Assembly (NCBI GenBank): GCA_964458415.1
Contig: CAYWIT010000025.1
Span: 1-31,587 of the forward strand
Length of the DNA stretch: 31,587 bases
Direction of reading: 5' to 3'
From: CAYWIT01 sp964458415
Lineage (GTDB): Bacteria; Pseudomonadota; Alphaproteobacteria; Micavibrionales; UBA2020
Shown here: piece after piece, positions 24,941-31,587 of the stretch
Layout of the letters: the number at the start of each line of letters is the position of its first letter
Numbering within the stretch: the stretch's first letter is position 1
Translations under genes and position numbers: made by a program
Notes under the pieces: generated by a model
The model's database searches: none
What the model was told of the DNA's origin: nothing
The model's input: the letters and a program-made list of their open reading frames with translations, nothing else

Positions 24941-26401
24941 ATGACGCACGCATTGTTGAAGGGTGAAACGGGGGAATGGGAAATGGTCATCGGGCTGGAA
25001 GTCCATGCCCAGGTGCTCACCAGATCAAAACTGTTTTCCGGCGCTTCCGCGGCTTTTGGCGCGGCGCCGAATTCGCAGGTCTCGCCGGTGGATGCCGGGA
25101 TGCCGGGCATGCTGCCGGTGCTGAACCGGGAATGTGTCGAGAAGGCCGTGCGCACGGGGCTGGGCCTGAATGCGAAGATAAATCTCGTTTCCGTGTTCGA
25201 GCGCAAGAACTATTTCTATCCCGATCTGCCGCAGGGCTACCAGATTTCTCAGTACCAGCACCCGATTGTGGGCGAGGGCGCGATCGAAATCGACCTTGCG
25301 GACGGGACGACCAAGGTTATCGGCGTCGAGCGGCTGCATCTGGAACAGGATGCGGGGAAATCGCTGCATGACCAGCATCCGTCGAAAAGCTATGTCGATC
25401 TGAACCGTTCGGGCAATCCGCTGATGGAAATTGTCTCCAAGCCGGACATGCGGGCACCGGAAGAGGCTGGCGCCTATGTGACAAAGCTGCGCGCGATCGT
25501 GCGGGCGCTGGGCACCTGCGACGGGAATATGGATGAAGGCTCGATGCGCTGCGACGTGAATGTTTCCGTCCGCCGCCCCGGAGAGCCGCTGGGAACGCGG
25601 TGCGAGATCAAGAACGTCAATTCGGTGCGTTTCGTTGAACAGGCGATCGTTTACGAGGCGCGGCGCCAGATCGAAGTGATCGAGGGCGGCGGTAAAATCC
25701 ATCAGGAGACGCGGTTGTTCGATACCAAAAACGGCACGACACGCGCCATGCGTTCCAAGGAAGACGCGCATGATTACCGGTATTTCCCCGACCCGGATCT
25801 GCTGCCGCTGACGCTGGAAGAGGATTTTGTCGCGCAAATCCGCGCCACGCTGCCGGAGCTGCCGGATGCGAAGAAAAAACGCTATATCGCGCAATTGGGC
25901 CTCTCGGCCTATGACGCGGGCATTCTGGTGGCGGAAAACGAGCGGGCCGCCTATTACGAGACGGCAGTCAAGGGCCGTGACCCCAAGCTGGTGGCCAACT
26001 GGCTGATCAGCGAATTGCTGGGCGCTTTGAATAAGGCGGAAAAGGAAATTTCTGAAAGTCCAGTTTCGGCCCTGCAACTGGGCGGGCTGGTCGATCTGAT
26101 CGCGGACAATACGATTTCCGGCAAGATCGCCAAGGAGGTTTTCGCTGAAATGCTGGCCAGCGGCAAGGATGCGGCGCAGATTGTCGAGGAAAAAGGATTG
26201 CGCCAGATCACGGATACCGGCGCGATCGAGAAAATCGTCGATGCCGTTCTGGCCGCCAATCCGGACAAGATTGCGGAATACAGAAGCGGCAAGGACAAGC
26301 TCTTCGGCTTCTTTGTCGGGCAGGTGCTCAAGCAATCCGGCGGCAAGGCGAATCCCGGCGTCGTCAACGATCTGTTGAAAGCGAAGCTGGATCAGGCATG
26401 A
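24941..26401 (+). CDS. gatB: Asp-tRNA(Asn)/Glu-tRNA(Gln) amidotransferase subunit B
   Basis: GatB binds the misacylated tRNA, activates its side chain with ATP and adds ammonia delivered from GatA. It has 486 residues, as usual. The N-terminal catalytic cradle has VIGLEVHAQVLTRSKLFSG, YFYPDLPQGYQISQYQ, VERLHLEQDAGKSLHD and DLNRSGNPLMEIVSKPD in shortened forms. The mid region has MDEGSMRCDVNVSVR and KEDAHDYRYFPDPDL. The C-terminal YqeY-like tail domain (about 340-486) ends in QVLKQSGGKANPGVVNDLLK. It overlaps the next gene by four bases (ATGA), which is unusual since that gene is a sulfotransferase. Confidence 0.97.
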   Translation: MTHALLKGETGEWEMVIGLEVHAQVLTRSKLFSGASAAFGAAPNSQVSPVDAGMPGMLPVLNRECVEKAVRTGLGLNAKINLVSVFERKNYFYPDLPQGYQISQYQHPIVGEGAIEIDLADGTTKVIGVERLHLEQDAGKSLHDQHPSKSYVDLNRSGNPLMEIVSKPDMRAPEEAGAYVTKLRAIVRALGTCDGNMDEGSMRCDVNVSVRRPGEPLGTRCEIKNVNSVRFVEQAIVYEARRQIEVIEGGGKIHQETRLFDTKNGTTRAMRSKEDAHDYRYFPDPDLLPLTLEEDFVAQIRATLPELPDAKKKRYIAQLGLSAYDAGILVAENERAAYYETAVKGRDPKLVANWLISELLGALNKAEKEISESPVSALQLGGLVDLIADNTISGKIAKEVFAEMLASGKDAAQIVEEKGLRQITDTGAIEKIVDAVLAANPDKIAEYRSGKDKLFGFFVGQVLKQSGGKANPGVVNDLLKAKLDQA

Positions 26402-27237
26402 CGACGGACGGCGCGCAGGACTGGCGTTTTCATGCGACGACGCTGAATCGCCGCTGGTCGAATGCTTCCCTGATGCATCATCGGGGGTTTGACGGGCATA
26501 TCGTTTCCATGCAGCAGTCCGGCAGCCACTGGATCAAGAACCTGCTGGGCCATGCGCTGATGGAGATTTATGATTTGCCGCCGATGGCGCATATTCAGGA
26601 TGACAGCATTATCGGCCATGTCAAATCGCCGCCGCTTTATAAAAATATCCCGCAGATCGTGCATTCGCACGGCTATCCGCATGCGCTGACCCTGCAGCTG
26701 CCTTTTCTGCACTATCCGAAATATCTGGTGCTGGTGCGCGAGCTGAAGGATTCCCTGGTTTCGCATTACGAGCGTTTCAAGGGCGATTATGGCACGCCGG
26801 ATTTTTCCACCTATCTGCGCAGCGACCTGAGAAAGAAAAAATATTATAGCGATATCTATTCCCGCATGCGTTTCATGAACGAATGGGGCCGGGTGATAGA
26901 CCGCGCGCCCCGAAAGGTCTTGTCGTTGCGTTATGAGGACATGAAGGCCCGTCCGGAAAGCGCCTTGCGGGATGTCTGTGCGTTTTTCGGCATTACGGGG
27001 GCCACGGCGGAGGTGATTGCGCGGGCTGTGACAGCCAGCACGCGCGAGAAAATGGCGGAAAAGCAAAACCCGGCGGTGACAACAACGGTGGTGCGCACAA
27101 ATCACCAGCCGCTGGAGTCCTACTTTACCCCTGAAAATCAAAAATTTTTTGACGAGGCCTGTCGCCGTTTTCTGACGCATGATTTCGGGTACGGCTATCC
27201 GCTGGTGGAAAAGAAAGCGCGGGCATGTCCGGTCTGA
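26398..27237 (+). CDS. Sulfotransferase-domain protein
   Basis: 279 residues, similar in layout to cytosolic PAPS-dependent sulfotransferases. The 5'-phosphosulfate-binding-like loop is SGSHWIK at residues 41-47, close to the SGTHWLK type of the family. The 3'-phosphate-binding-like motif VRELKDSLVSHY is at 113-124, in place of VRDPRDAVVSSY. LSLRYEDMKARPESALRDVCAFFGI follows, again typical in form. The acceptor is unknown; a cell-surface glycan or lipid is possible. It is translationally coupled to gatB (ATGA overlap) and its end overlaps the HAD gene by 13 bases, so it is transcribed with gatCAB. A function in tRNA charging is not implied. The absence of a signal peptide points to the cytoplasm. 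Confidence 0.83.
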   Translation: MTTDGAQDWRFHATTLNRRWSNASLMHHRGFDGHIVSMQQSGSHWIKNLLGHALMEIYDLPPMAHIQDDSIIGHVKSPPLYKNIPQIVHSHGYPHALTLQLPFLHYPKYLVLVRELKDSLVSHYERFKGDYGTPDFSTYLRSDLRKKKYYSDIYSRMRFMNEWGRVIDRAPRKVLSLRYEDMKARPESALRDVCAFFGITGATAEVIARAVTASTREKMAEKQNPAVTTTVVRTNHQPLESYFTPENQKFFDEACRRFLTHDFGYGYPLVEKKARACPV

Positions 27238-27908
27238 TTGTCTTTGATGTCGATGGCACGATCCTTGATTCCTTCGGCCTGTTTGAAAAGGTGGTAGCCG
27301 AATATTCGCGCGATAAAGGCCTGCCGCATCCCTGCCTCGAAACGATAAAATTCGGCTATGGCGATCCGCATAACCATGATTTCAAGTGGGGCGTATCGCG
27401 CGAGGAGCAGCGCGCCCATCTTTACGCCGCTTTTCACATGACCGATGACTGGTCGTTGTCGGGCGAGGCGCACAAGACCCCCTTGCTGTTTGCGGGGGTC
27501 GAGGACTCCCTGATCGAGCTGAAGGATCTGGGCTACACGCTGGGCATCGTTACGTCCAAGCCGGAACCGCCCCTGCGGCATCTGCTGGAATGGCACAATA
27601 TCGGCCGGTTGTTCTCGGCCACGCGCAGCCAGACGGATGTCCGCCGCCGGGGCGAGAAGGAGAAGCCGGAACCGGATCAGCTGCAAAGCGTCATGCGCGA
27701 GCTGTCCTTTGCGCCCGCGGAAACCGTGATGGTCGGCGATACCAGCATGGATATCCGCATGGGGCGGTCTGCCGCGACGCATACCATCGGCGTGACCTGG
27801 GGGACGCATCTGCGCGCGCATCTGGAAGAAGCGGGGGCGCATCATATCGTCGATAAAAATTTCGGCGATGTGACCCGTTGTGTGCGGAAGATTTTTGAAG
27901 GGCTATAA
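27225..27908 (+). CDS. HAD-superfamily hydrolase, phosphoglycolate phosphatase-like
   Basis: 227 residues of the HAD-IA (Gph-like) type. Motif I is FDVDGTILDS with nucleophile Asp8 and acid/base Asp10. A helical cap follows. Motif II is TSKP (Thr-Ser), motif III the Lys in EKEKPEPDQL, and motif IV VGDTSMDIRMG with the Mg2+-binding Asp residues. The substrate is a small phosphorylated metabolite that cannot be named from sequence. It might be coupled to the neighbouring sulfotransferase, for example by removing 3'-phosphoadenosine phosphate, but typical enzymes for that are of another family, so this is speculation. It overlaps the sulfotransferase by 13 bases and ends 8 bases before a convergent gene. 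Confidence 0.85.
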   Translation: MSGLIVFDVDGTILDSFGLFEKVVAEYSRDKGLPHPCLETIKFGYGDPHNHDFKWGVSREEQRAHLYAAFHMTDDWSLSGEAHKTPLLFAGVEDSLIELKDLGYTLGIVTSKPEPPLRHLLEWHNIGRLFSATRSQTDVRRRGEKEKPEPDQLQSVMRELSFAPAETVMVGDTSMDIRMGRSAATHTIGVTWGTHLRAHLEEAGAHHIVDKNFGDVTRCVRKIFEGL

Positions 27909-27916
27909 AGCGACGG

Positions 27917-28246
27917 TTATCGCCGCAGGGCCGGGTTGATCAGCTTGCGGTCGGCGGGTTTTTCCACATACTGGATGCCGTCCACTCTGCGGACCAGCGC
28001 TGCGAATTTCTCCGGCGCCTTCATAAAGAGAATGCCGATTTTCGCCATGGATTCTTCAGGATTGAAAGAGACCTTGTCGGCAAAGCCTTTTTCCGCCGCC
28101 AGCTGTTTCAGGGTTTCGACCATCTGCGCGGCTTCGTTCGCGTAGTTTTTTTTGCGTGTGTTATTGGTGCGGACACTGACGGAATAGAGGTAGAGCCGCG
28201 GGGCGCGGGTCTTTTTGCTAAATTCTTTGGCGGTTTTGCTGGTCAT
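27917..28246 (-). CDS. Hypothetical 109-residue protein
   Basis: I do not recognise the family. It is 109 residues, basic (about 20 Lys/Arg), without membrane segments. The first 35 residues are Lys/Arg/Thr-rich; then helix-like NEAAQMVETLKQLAAEKG, a beta-like stretch ILFMKAPEKFAALVRRVDGIQYVEKP and a short tail. The last part loosely recalls I9-type propeptide folds, but I do not claim this. It has a near-consensus promoter (28281-28309) and an AAGGATA site about 12 bases before its ATG, which makes expression likely. It is convergent with the HAD gene and divergent from the transporter gene. Confidence 0.7.
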   Translation of the reverse strand: MTSKTAKEFSKKTRAPRLYLYSVSVRTNNTRKKNYANEAAQMVETLKQLAAEKGFADKVSFNPEESMAKIGILFMKAPEKFAALVRRVDGIQYVEKPADRKLINPALRR

Positions 28247-28280
28247 AATACTGAAATATCCTTAAGTCTGATTCTGCAAA

Positions 28281-28309
28281 TCTATACGCCCGAAACGATC
28301 TGTTGTCAA
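28281..28309 (-). promoter_or_regulatory. Near-consensus sigma70 promoter of the 109-residue gene
   Basis: Read on the minus strand: TTGACA (28304-28309), 17-base spacer, TATAGA (28281-28286). The -35 box is perfect and the -10 box matches 5 of 6. Transcription would start near 28274, leaving a leader of about 28 bases before the ATG at 28246. It is the best promoter in the window by consensus. Confidence 0.8.
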
Positions 28310-28397
28310 TTTTTCAAGGGTCTTTTACATTTGCCGGGAGGGCGTCAGGATGATACTCTCGTTTAGTCAAATTATGTAAATTATCAAAGGCAAGCCG

Positions 28398-29255
28398 ATG
28401 TTCGATACAGGTCATATGCTGCTGGGGATACTGTTTCTGCTGACCATCGGCCATCTTGTTACGCTCAAGGTCTGCAGCGTGCGGCTGGATCATCGCACCG
28501 CGCCGGTTTTTATCAGTATCTGGACACTGTTCGGGTTGCTCTGCGTTGCGCCGGTTTTCGGGCATTTGTGGGGGGAGGGCTGGCAGAAGTTCATGGCCGC
28601 CCCGCTGTTGCTTGTTCTGGCGCTGTTGAAAGGTGCGCTGCTTTACCTGCTGTTTGTCGTCAGTCAGGAGCTGATGCAGATGAGCCTGTCCTCGCGCCAT
28701 TACGTGACGCCGCTCGCTGTCGGCTTGATTGCGATTGCAAATGCGTTTCTGGGGGAGACCCTGACGGCAGGGCAATGGACGGCGGCGCTGGGGCTTTGCG
28801 GCCTCTCGGCGGCATTTTTCCTCAAGGGACATTTATCCGACCTTTCGCTGCGGGGACGGCTGGCCTATGTCAAGCTGGTGGGGATTTCCGTCGTGCTGTC
28901 CTCGCTTGACCATGTGCTGACGCGGGATGTGAACTGGTTTTCCTTGCTGCTGGTTTCCAATCTTGTCCTGCTTGGTGTTGCGCTGGCGCTCAACTGGAAA
29001 AATGCGGCAGTGCTGAAAACGGCCCTGTTGCACAAGACGGCGGCTCTGGCCGGAGTGTTTTATATGGCGACGGAACTGGTCAAGTTTTATCAGCAGGTTT
29101 CCATTAATCCCGTAACTGCCGTCGTGACGGTGCAGGCCATGACCAAGCCGGTCATCCTTATTCTGGCCGCGCTGGTCTGGAAGGAACGGACTGTGCGCGA
29201 ACAGCTGGTCTGGGGCGCGCTGGCCTTTCTTGTGACGCTGCCGTTATTTCTGTAG
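28398..29255 (+). CDS. DMT-superfamily (EamA-like) membrane transporter
   Basis: 285 residues with about ten hydrophobic segments in two halves of five, the layout of drug/metabolite transporters of the EamA type. The first half ends in YVTPLAVGLIAIANAFLGETLTAGQW and the second half in ITPVTAVVTVQAMTKPVILILAALVWKERT-like sequence (here beginning INPVTA); both are in shortened form and show the internal duplication. The substrate cannot be told. AAAGG at 28386-28390 lies 7 bases before the ATG. It is followed after 9 bases by the oxidoreductase, so export or import of a small metabolite used by the following enzymes is possible but inferred. The 151-base divergent gap upstream holds no clear plus-strand promoter. 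Confidence 0.78.
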   Translation: MFDTGHMLLGILFLLTIGHLVTLKVCSVRLDHRTAPVFISIWTLFGLLCVAPVFGHLWGEGWQKFMAAPLLLVLALLKGALLYLLFVVSQELMQMSLSSRHYVTPLAVGLIAIANAFLGETLTAGQWTAALGLCGLSAAFFLKGHLSDLSLRGRLAYVKLVGISVVLSSLDHVLTRDVNWFSLLLVSNLVLLGVALALNWKNAAVLKTALLHKTAALAGVFYMATELVKFYQQVSINPVTAVVTVQAMTKPVILILAALVWKERTVREQLVWGALAFLVTLPLFL

Positions 29256-29264
29256 AGTGCAATC

Positions 29265-30446
29265 ATGGTCCGTTTTTACGACATTATTATTTTTGGCGGC
29301 GGCATCGCCGGCCTCTGGCTCGCCAACCGGCTGAAGCGCGCGGGCTATAACCTGATCGTGATCGAAAAAGACGCCGTGGGCAGCGGCCAGACCCTGGCCT
29401 CGCAAGGCATGATCCATGGCGGGCAGAAATATACGCTCAAGGGCGGCACGGGCGGTCATGCGCAATCCATCGCCGCGATGCCGGCGCGCTGGGAAGCGTG
29501 TTTCAGCGGCTGGGGCGATATCGACCTGTCCCGGGTCCGGTCGGTCAGCGAGACGCAGGTGATGTGGAAGGCGGGCGGGTCATGGCTCTCGGGGCTTGCC
29601 ATTCTGGGTGCGGCGCGGGCGGTGAACAAGAAAACCGTCCGGCTGAAACCGGTGGATTTTCCGCTTGTCCTGCAGGAGCAGAAAGCGTTCCGCGGCCCGG
29701 TTTACGAACTGCCGGAGCGGGTTCTCGAGACGAAGTCCCTGCTGGCGGCGCTGACGGCGAATCTCGCCGGACGCGTTCTGCGCGGCAGCGTGCAGGAATT
29801 GCTGCCGGATGGACAAGTCGCCGTTGACGGGCAGGTTCTGGGCGCGCAACTGGTTATCTTCGCAGCAGGAACGGGCAACGAGGAGGCCTTGAAACTCATG
29901 CGGGTGGCGGAGCAGAAAACCCAGCGTCGTCCCCTGCGGCAGATCATGGTGCGGCCCTTGCCGGCACCTTTGTTCGGTCATGGCATTGTGGGCCAGCCCA
30001 AGCCGCGCGTGACGGTGACCAGTCATATTTTCCGCGAGAATGCAGCGGGGGATCCGGAATACGTCTGGTATCTGGGCGGCAATGTGGCGGAGAAAGCCGC
30101 TGCGATGACGGAAGAGGAAGCGATTGTTTTTGCGCGGGCGGAAATGCAGGAGATGTTTCCGCAGATCGACTGGGCGGAAAAGGAATGGGCGACGCTGGCG
30201 GTGGATCGGGCCGAGCCTTTTGATGTTAAAGGGCAATTGCCGCCGGGGCCTTTCCTGCATCAGCGCGGCCGGATTTTGCTCTGCTGGCCGACCAAGCTGA
30301 CTTTTGCGCCCGCACTGGCGGATCGGGTCTTTGACTGGCTGCAGGGCAAGGATATCCAGCCCGTGTCAAAGGAGGCGCCGCCGCCGTTGCCGCAGGCGGA
30401 CATCGGTCTTTACCCCTGGGAGGCGGCGACATGGCGGAAAAGCTGA
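29265..30446 (+). CDS. FAD-dependent oxidoreductase (DAO-like)
   Basis: 393 residues. The N-terminal Rossmann fold shows the dinucleotide loop GGGIAG at 11-16 and a Glu about 20 residues on (VIEKD) that would bind the FAD ribose. The next part, SGQTLASQGMIHGGQKY, resembles the active-site region of D-amino-acid-oxidase-like and glycerol-3-phosphate-dehydrogenase-like enzymes. The middle is poorly conserved and the substrate is unknown. No signal peptide is seen, although the N-terminus is hydrophobic because of the first beta strand. It is 9 bases after the transporter gene and overlaps the aldo/keto reductase by 16 bases, so the three genes are probably cotranscribed. Confidence 0.8.
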   Translation: MVRFYDIIIFGGGIAGLWLANRLKRAGYNLIVIEKDAVGSGQTLASQGMIHGGQKYTLKGGTGGHAQSIAAMPARWEACFSGWGDIDLSRVRSVSETQVMWKAGGSWLSGLAILGAARAVNKKTVRLKPVDFPLVLQEQKAFRGPVYELPERVLETKSLLAALTANLAGRVLRGSVQELLPDGQVAVDGQVLGAQLVIFAAGTGNEEALKLMRVAEQKTQRRPLRQIMVRPLPAPLFGHGIVGQPKPRVTVTSHIFRENAAGDPEYVWYLGGNVAEKAAAMTEEEAIVFARAEMQEMFPQIDWAEKEWATLAVDRAEPFDVKGQLPPGPFLHQRGRILLCWPTKLTFAPALADRVFDWLQGKDIQPVSKEAPPPLPQADIGLYPWEAATWRKS

Positions 30447-31222
30447 TGCAGCGGCCCTTTGCGGCGACGGGAAAAAATGTCAGCGTGCTCGGGCTCGGCA
30501 CGGTTAAATTCGGGCGCAATCAGGGCGTCAAATATCCGGGCGGGGAGGGTTTTGCCCTGCCGACCGACGACGAGATCGAATCCCTTCTGGAGCTCTGCCG
30601 CGCGGCAGGGATCAACCTGCTGGATACCGCCCCCGCCTATGGCACGGCAGAGGAAAGGCTGGGTGCGGCTCTGGGGCGGCGCCGCGACGATTTTTTTCTG
30701 ATGACCAAGGCCGGAGAAGAATTTGAAAACGGCCAATCCCGTTATATCTTCAGCGCGGAACATATCCGGTCAAGCGTGGAGCGCAGCTTGAAACGGCTGC
30801 GGACGGATAGGCTGGATTGCGTGCTGGTGCATTGCAACCGCGACGACGTGAAGGTGCTGACGCAAACGCCGGTGCTGGAAACGCTGGACCGGTTGCGCGC
30901 CGAAGGCAAGATTCTCTCGACCGGCGCCTCGACCTATACCGTCGCGGGGGGCTGTCTGGCGGCGGACCTTTGCGATGCGGTGATGGTGGCCTATAATCGG
31001 GACTATGTCGCGGAACGGGCGGTGATTGATTACGCCGCCGCCAGAGGCAAGGCAGTGCTGGTTAAAAAGGGCCTTGCGTCTGGTCATGTCGGGACTTCCG
31101 CGGCGGCCGGCGAGAATATCCGTTTTGTCCTCGGGACGCCCGGGGTGACGGCGCTGGTTTTCGGCAGCGTGAATCCTGCCAATATCCGCGCCAATCTCGC
31201 GGCGCTGCGGGATGGTGCGTAA
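30431..31222 (+). CDS. Aldo/keto reductase family protein
   Basis: 263 residues forming the TIM-barrel aldo/keto reductase domain. The catalytic tetrad is Asp65 and Tyr70 (LLDTAPAYGTAEERLG), Lys93 (LMTKAG) and His134 (VLVHCNRDD). All four are present, so it should be active with NAD(P)H. The family-typical LGLGTVKFGR is at residues 20-29. It is shorter than many AKRs (about 310-330) because the C-terminal loop is short (GVTALVFGSVNPANIRANLAAL). The substrate is unknown. It starts inside the end of the oxidoreductase gene, so it is coupled to it. About 70 bases separate it from tRNA-Ser. Confidence 0.87.
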   Translation: MAEKLMQRPFAATGKNVSVLGLGTVKFGRNQGVKYPGGEGFALPTDDEIESLLELCRAAGINLLDTAPAYGTAEERLGAALGRRRDDFFLMTKAGEEFENGQSRYIFSAEHIRSSVERSLKRLRTDRLDCVLVHCNRDDVKVLTQTPVLETLDRLRAEGKILSTGASTYTVAGGCLAADLCDAVMVAYNRDYVAERAVIDYAAARGKAVLVKKGLASGHVGTSAAAGENIRFVLGTPGVTALVFGSVNPANIRANLAALRDGA

Positions 31223-31253
31223 AACCCTCTGATTTCAAGAGGTTATTAAAATG

Positions 31254-31281
31254 TTGAAAAATCTGAAAAAACGACTATTCT
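31254..31281 (+). promoter_or_regulatory. Predicted promoter of tRNA-Ser
   Basis: TTGAAA at 31254-31259, a 16-base spacer and TATTCT at 31276-31281. The -35 matches 5 of 6 and the -10 matches 4 of 6. Transcription would begin near 31288, a few bases before the mature tRNA. Confidence 0.65.
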
Positions 31282-31291
31282 GGCAGGCAAC

Positions 31292-31383
31292 GGAGACGTG
31301 GCCGAGCGGCTGAAGGCAACGGTTTGCTAAATCGTCATACGTGGTAACATGTATCGTGAGTTCGAATCTCACCGTCTCCGCCA
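31292..31383 (+). tRNA. tRNA-Ser (anticodon GCU)
   Basis: A 92-base class II tRNA including an encoded CCA. The acceptor stem is GGAGACG (31292-31298) with CGTCTCC (31373-31379), discriminator G 31380, CCA 31381-31383. The D arm contains TGGCCGAGCGGCTGAAGGC. The anticodon stem ACGGT/ATCGT encloses the loop TTGCTAA, with GCT at 31326-31328, which reads AGC and AGU serine codons. A long variable arm (TACGTGGTAACATGTA region) and the T arm TTCGAATCTC are present. These identify it as tRNA-Ser. Confidence 0.97.
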
Positions 31384-31425
31384 TTAACCCTAAGTGGTTG
31401 TTTTTAATTGAGAAAATAGCATTTT

Positions 31426-31449
31426 AAGTCCGCATTTAGCGGGCTTTTT
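31426..31449 (+). terminator. Rho-independent terminator after tRNA-Ser
   Basis: AAGTCCGC (31426-31433) pairs with GCGGGCTT (31439-31446) around an ATTTA loop, including one G-U pair, followed by TTTTT overlapping the stem end. It ends the tRNA transcript about 43 bases after the mature 3' end. Confidence 0.82.
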
Positions 31450-31480
31450 CGCACCATGGCTTTTTGCCAAACCTCCGAGA

Positions 31481-31587
31481 ATGCCTGCAAATAAAGGAGT
31501 TCTGCGTCTTTTCTCAGATGCGCTGATTTCCAGTTCGACGGAAATTCAACGGTTCAATCGTGAGAAAAGTTTCGATACCCAACAGAT
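31481..31587 (+). CDS. Possible 5' end of a further gene (cut by window end)
   Basis: An ATG at 31481 opens a frame of 35 codons with no stop up to the end of the window, beginning MPANKGVLRLFSDALISS. The start lacks a clear ribosome site (CCGAGA just before). The composition looks coding, but 107 bases are too few for a firm call, and nothing is recognisable. Between the tRNA terminator and this start I see no other feature. A gene placed right after a tRNA-Ser could be an integrase of an inserted element, but no such motif is visible. Confidence 0.3.
   Translation, partial: MPANKGVLRLFSDALISSSTEIQRFNREKSFDTQQ

Noticed and set aside
31225..31244. Weak hairpin after the aldo/keto reductase gene (CCTCT/AGAGG)
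   Set aside because: Only five base pairs and no U tract, so it cannot be supported as a terminator.
1..31587. CRISPR arrays, insertion sequences and transposase genes
   Set aside because: No regularly spaced repeats, terminal inverted repeats with target duplications, or transposase motifs were seen.

Overview
The window is almost fully coding, GC-rich and bacterial. It looks like an alphaproteobacterial chromosome. The evidence is the RNase P RNA just upstream of the division and cell wall (dcw) cluster, the dcw gene order, and an FtsZ of 601 residues with a long Ala/Pro-rich linker and a DIPAFLRR tail. GatCAB and a meso-diaminopimelate-type MurE add to this. I cannot name the order; a Micavibrio- or Rhodospirillales-like lineage is a guess from protein style.

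Layout. 1-232: 3' part of rnpB. 311-673: an unrecognised 120-residue gene with its own sigma70-like promoter, sitting where mraZ is often found; no mraZ is present. 849-19467: a one-strand dcw cluster in the order rsmH, ftsL, ftsI, murE, murF, mraY, murD, ftsW, murG, murC, murB, ddl, ftsQ, ftsA, ftsZ. Most junctions are overlaps or short gaps, so the region probably works as one long operon. It supplies the cytoplasmic Mur ligase pathway (MurB/C/D/E/F, Ddl), the lipid steps (MraY, MurG), and the septal polymerase and divisome (FtsW, FtsI, FtsL, FtsQ, FtsA, FtsZ). A strong hairpin terminator (19493-19525) ends it.

19533-21825 (minus): a three-gene operon with ATGA overlaps, made of a purine nucleoside phosphorylase and two tandem, clearly related zinc amidases without visible signal peptides. 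21975-22616: a pilin-like secreted or membrane-anchored protein. 22635-23111 (minus): ruvX. 23151-27908: gatC, gatA and gatB (Glu/Asp-tRNA amidotransferase), with a sulfotransferase-like gene and a HAD phosphatase translationally coupled behind them. 27917-28246 (minus): a 109-residue orphan with a near-consensus promoter. 28398-31222: a DMT-family transporter, a FAD-dependent oxidoreductase and an aldo/keto reductase, probably one operon. 31292-31383: tRNA-Ser(GCU) with promoter and terminator. The last 200 bases are more AT-rich and may hold the start of another gene.

Most of the window is conserved housekeeping. The least explained parts are the orphan gene and hairpin leader before rsmH, the direct and inverted repeats before ftsZ, the paired leaderless amidases with a nucleoside phosphorylase, the gatB-coupled sulfotransferase/HAD pair, and the orphan at 27917-28246.
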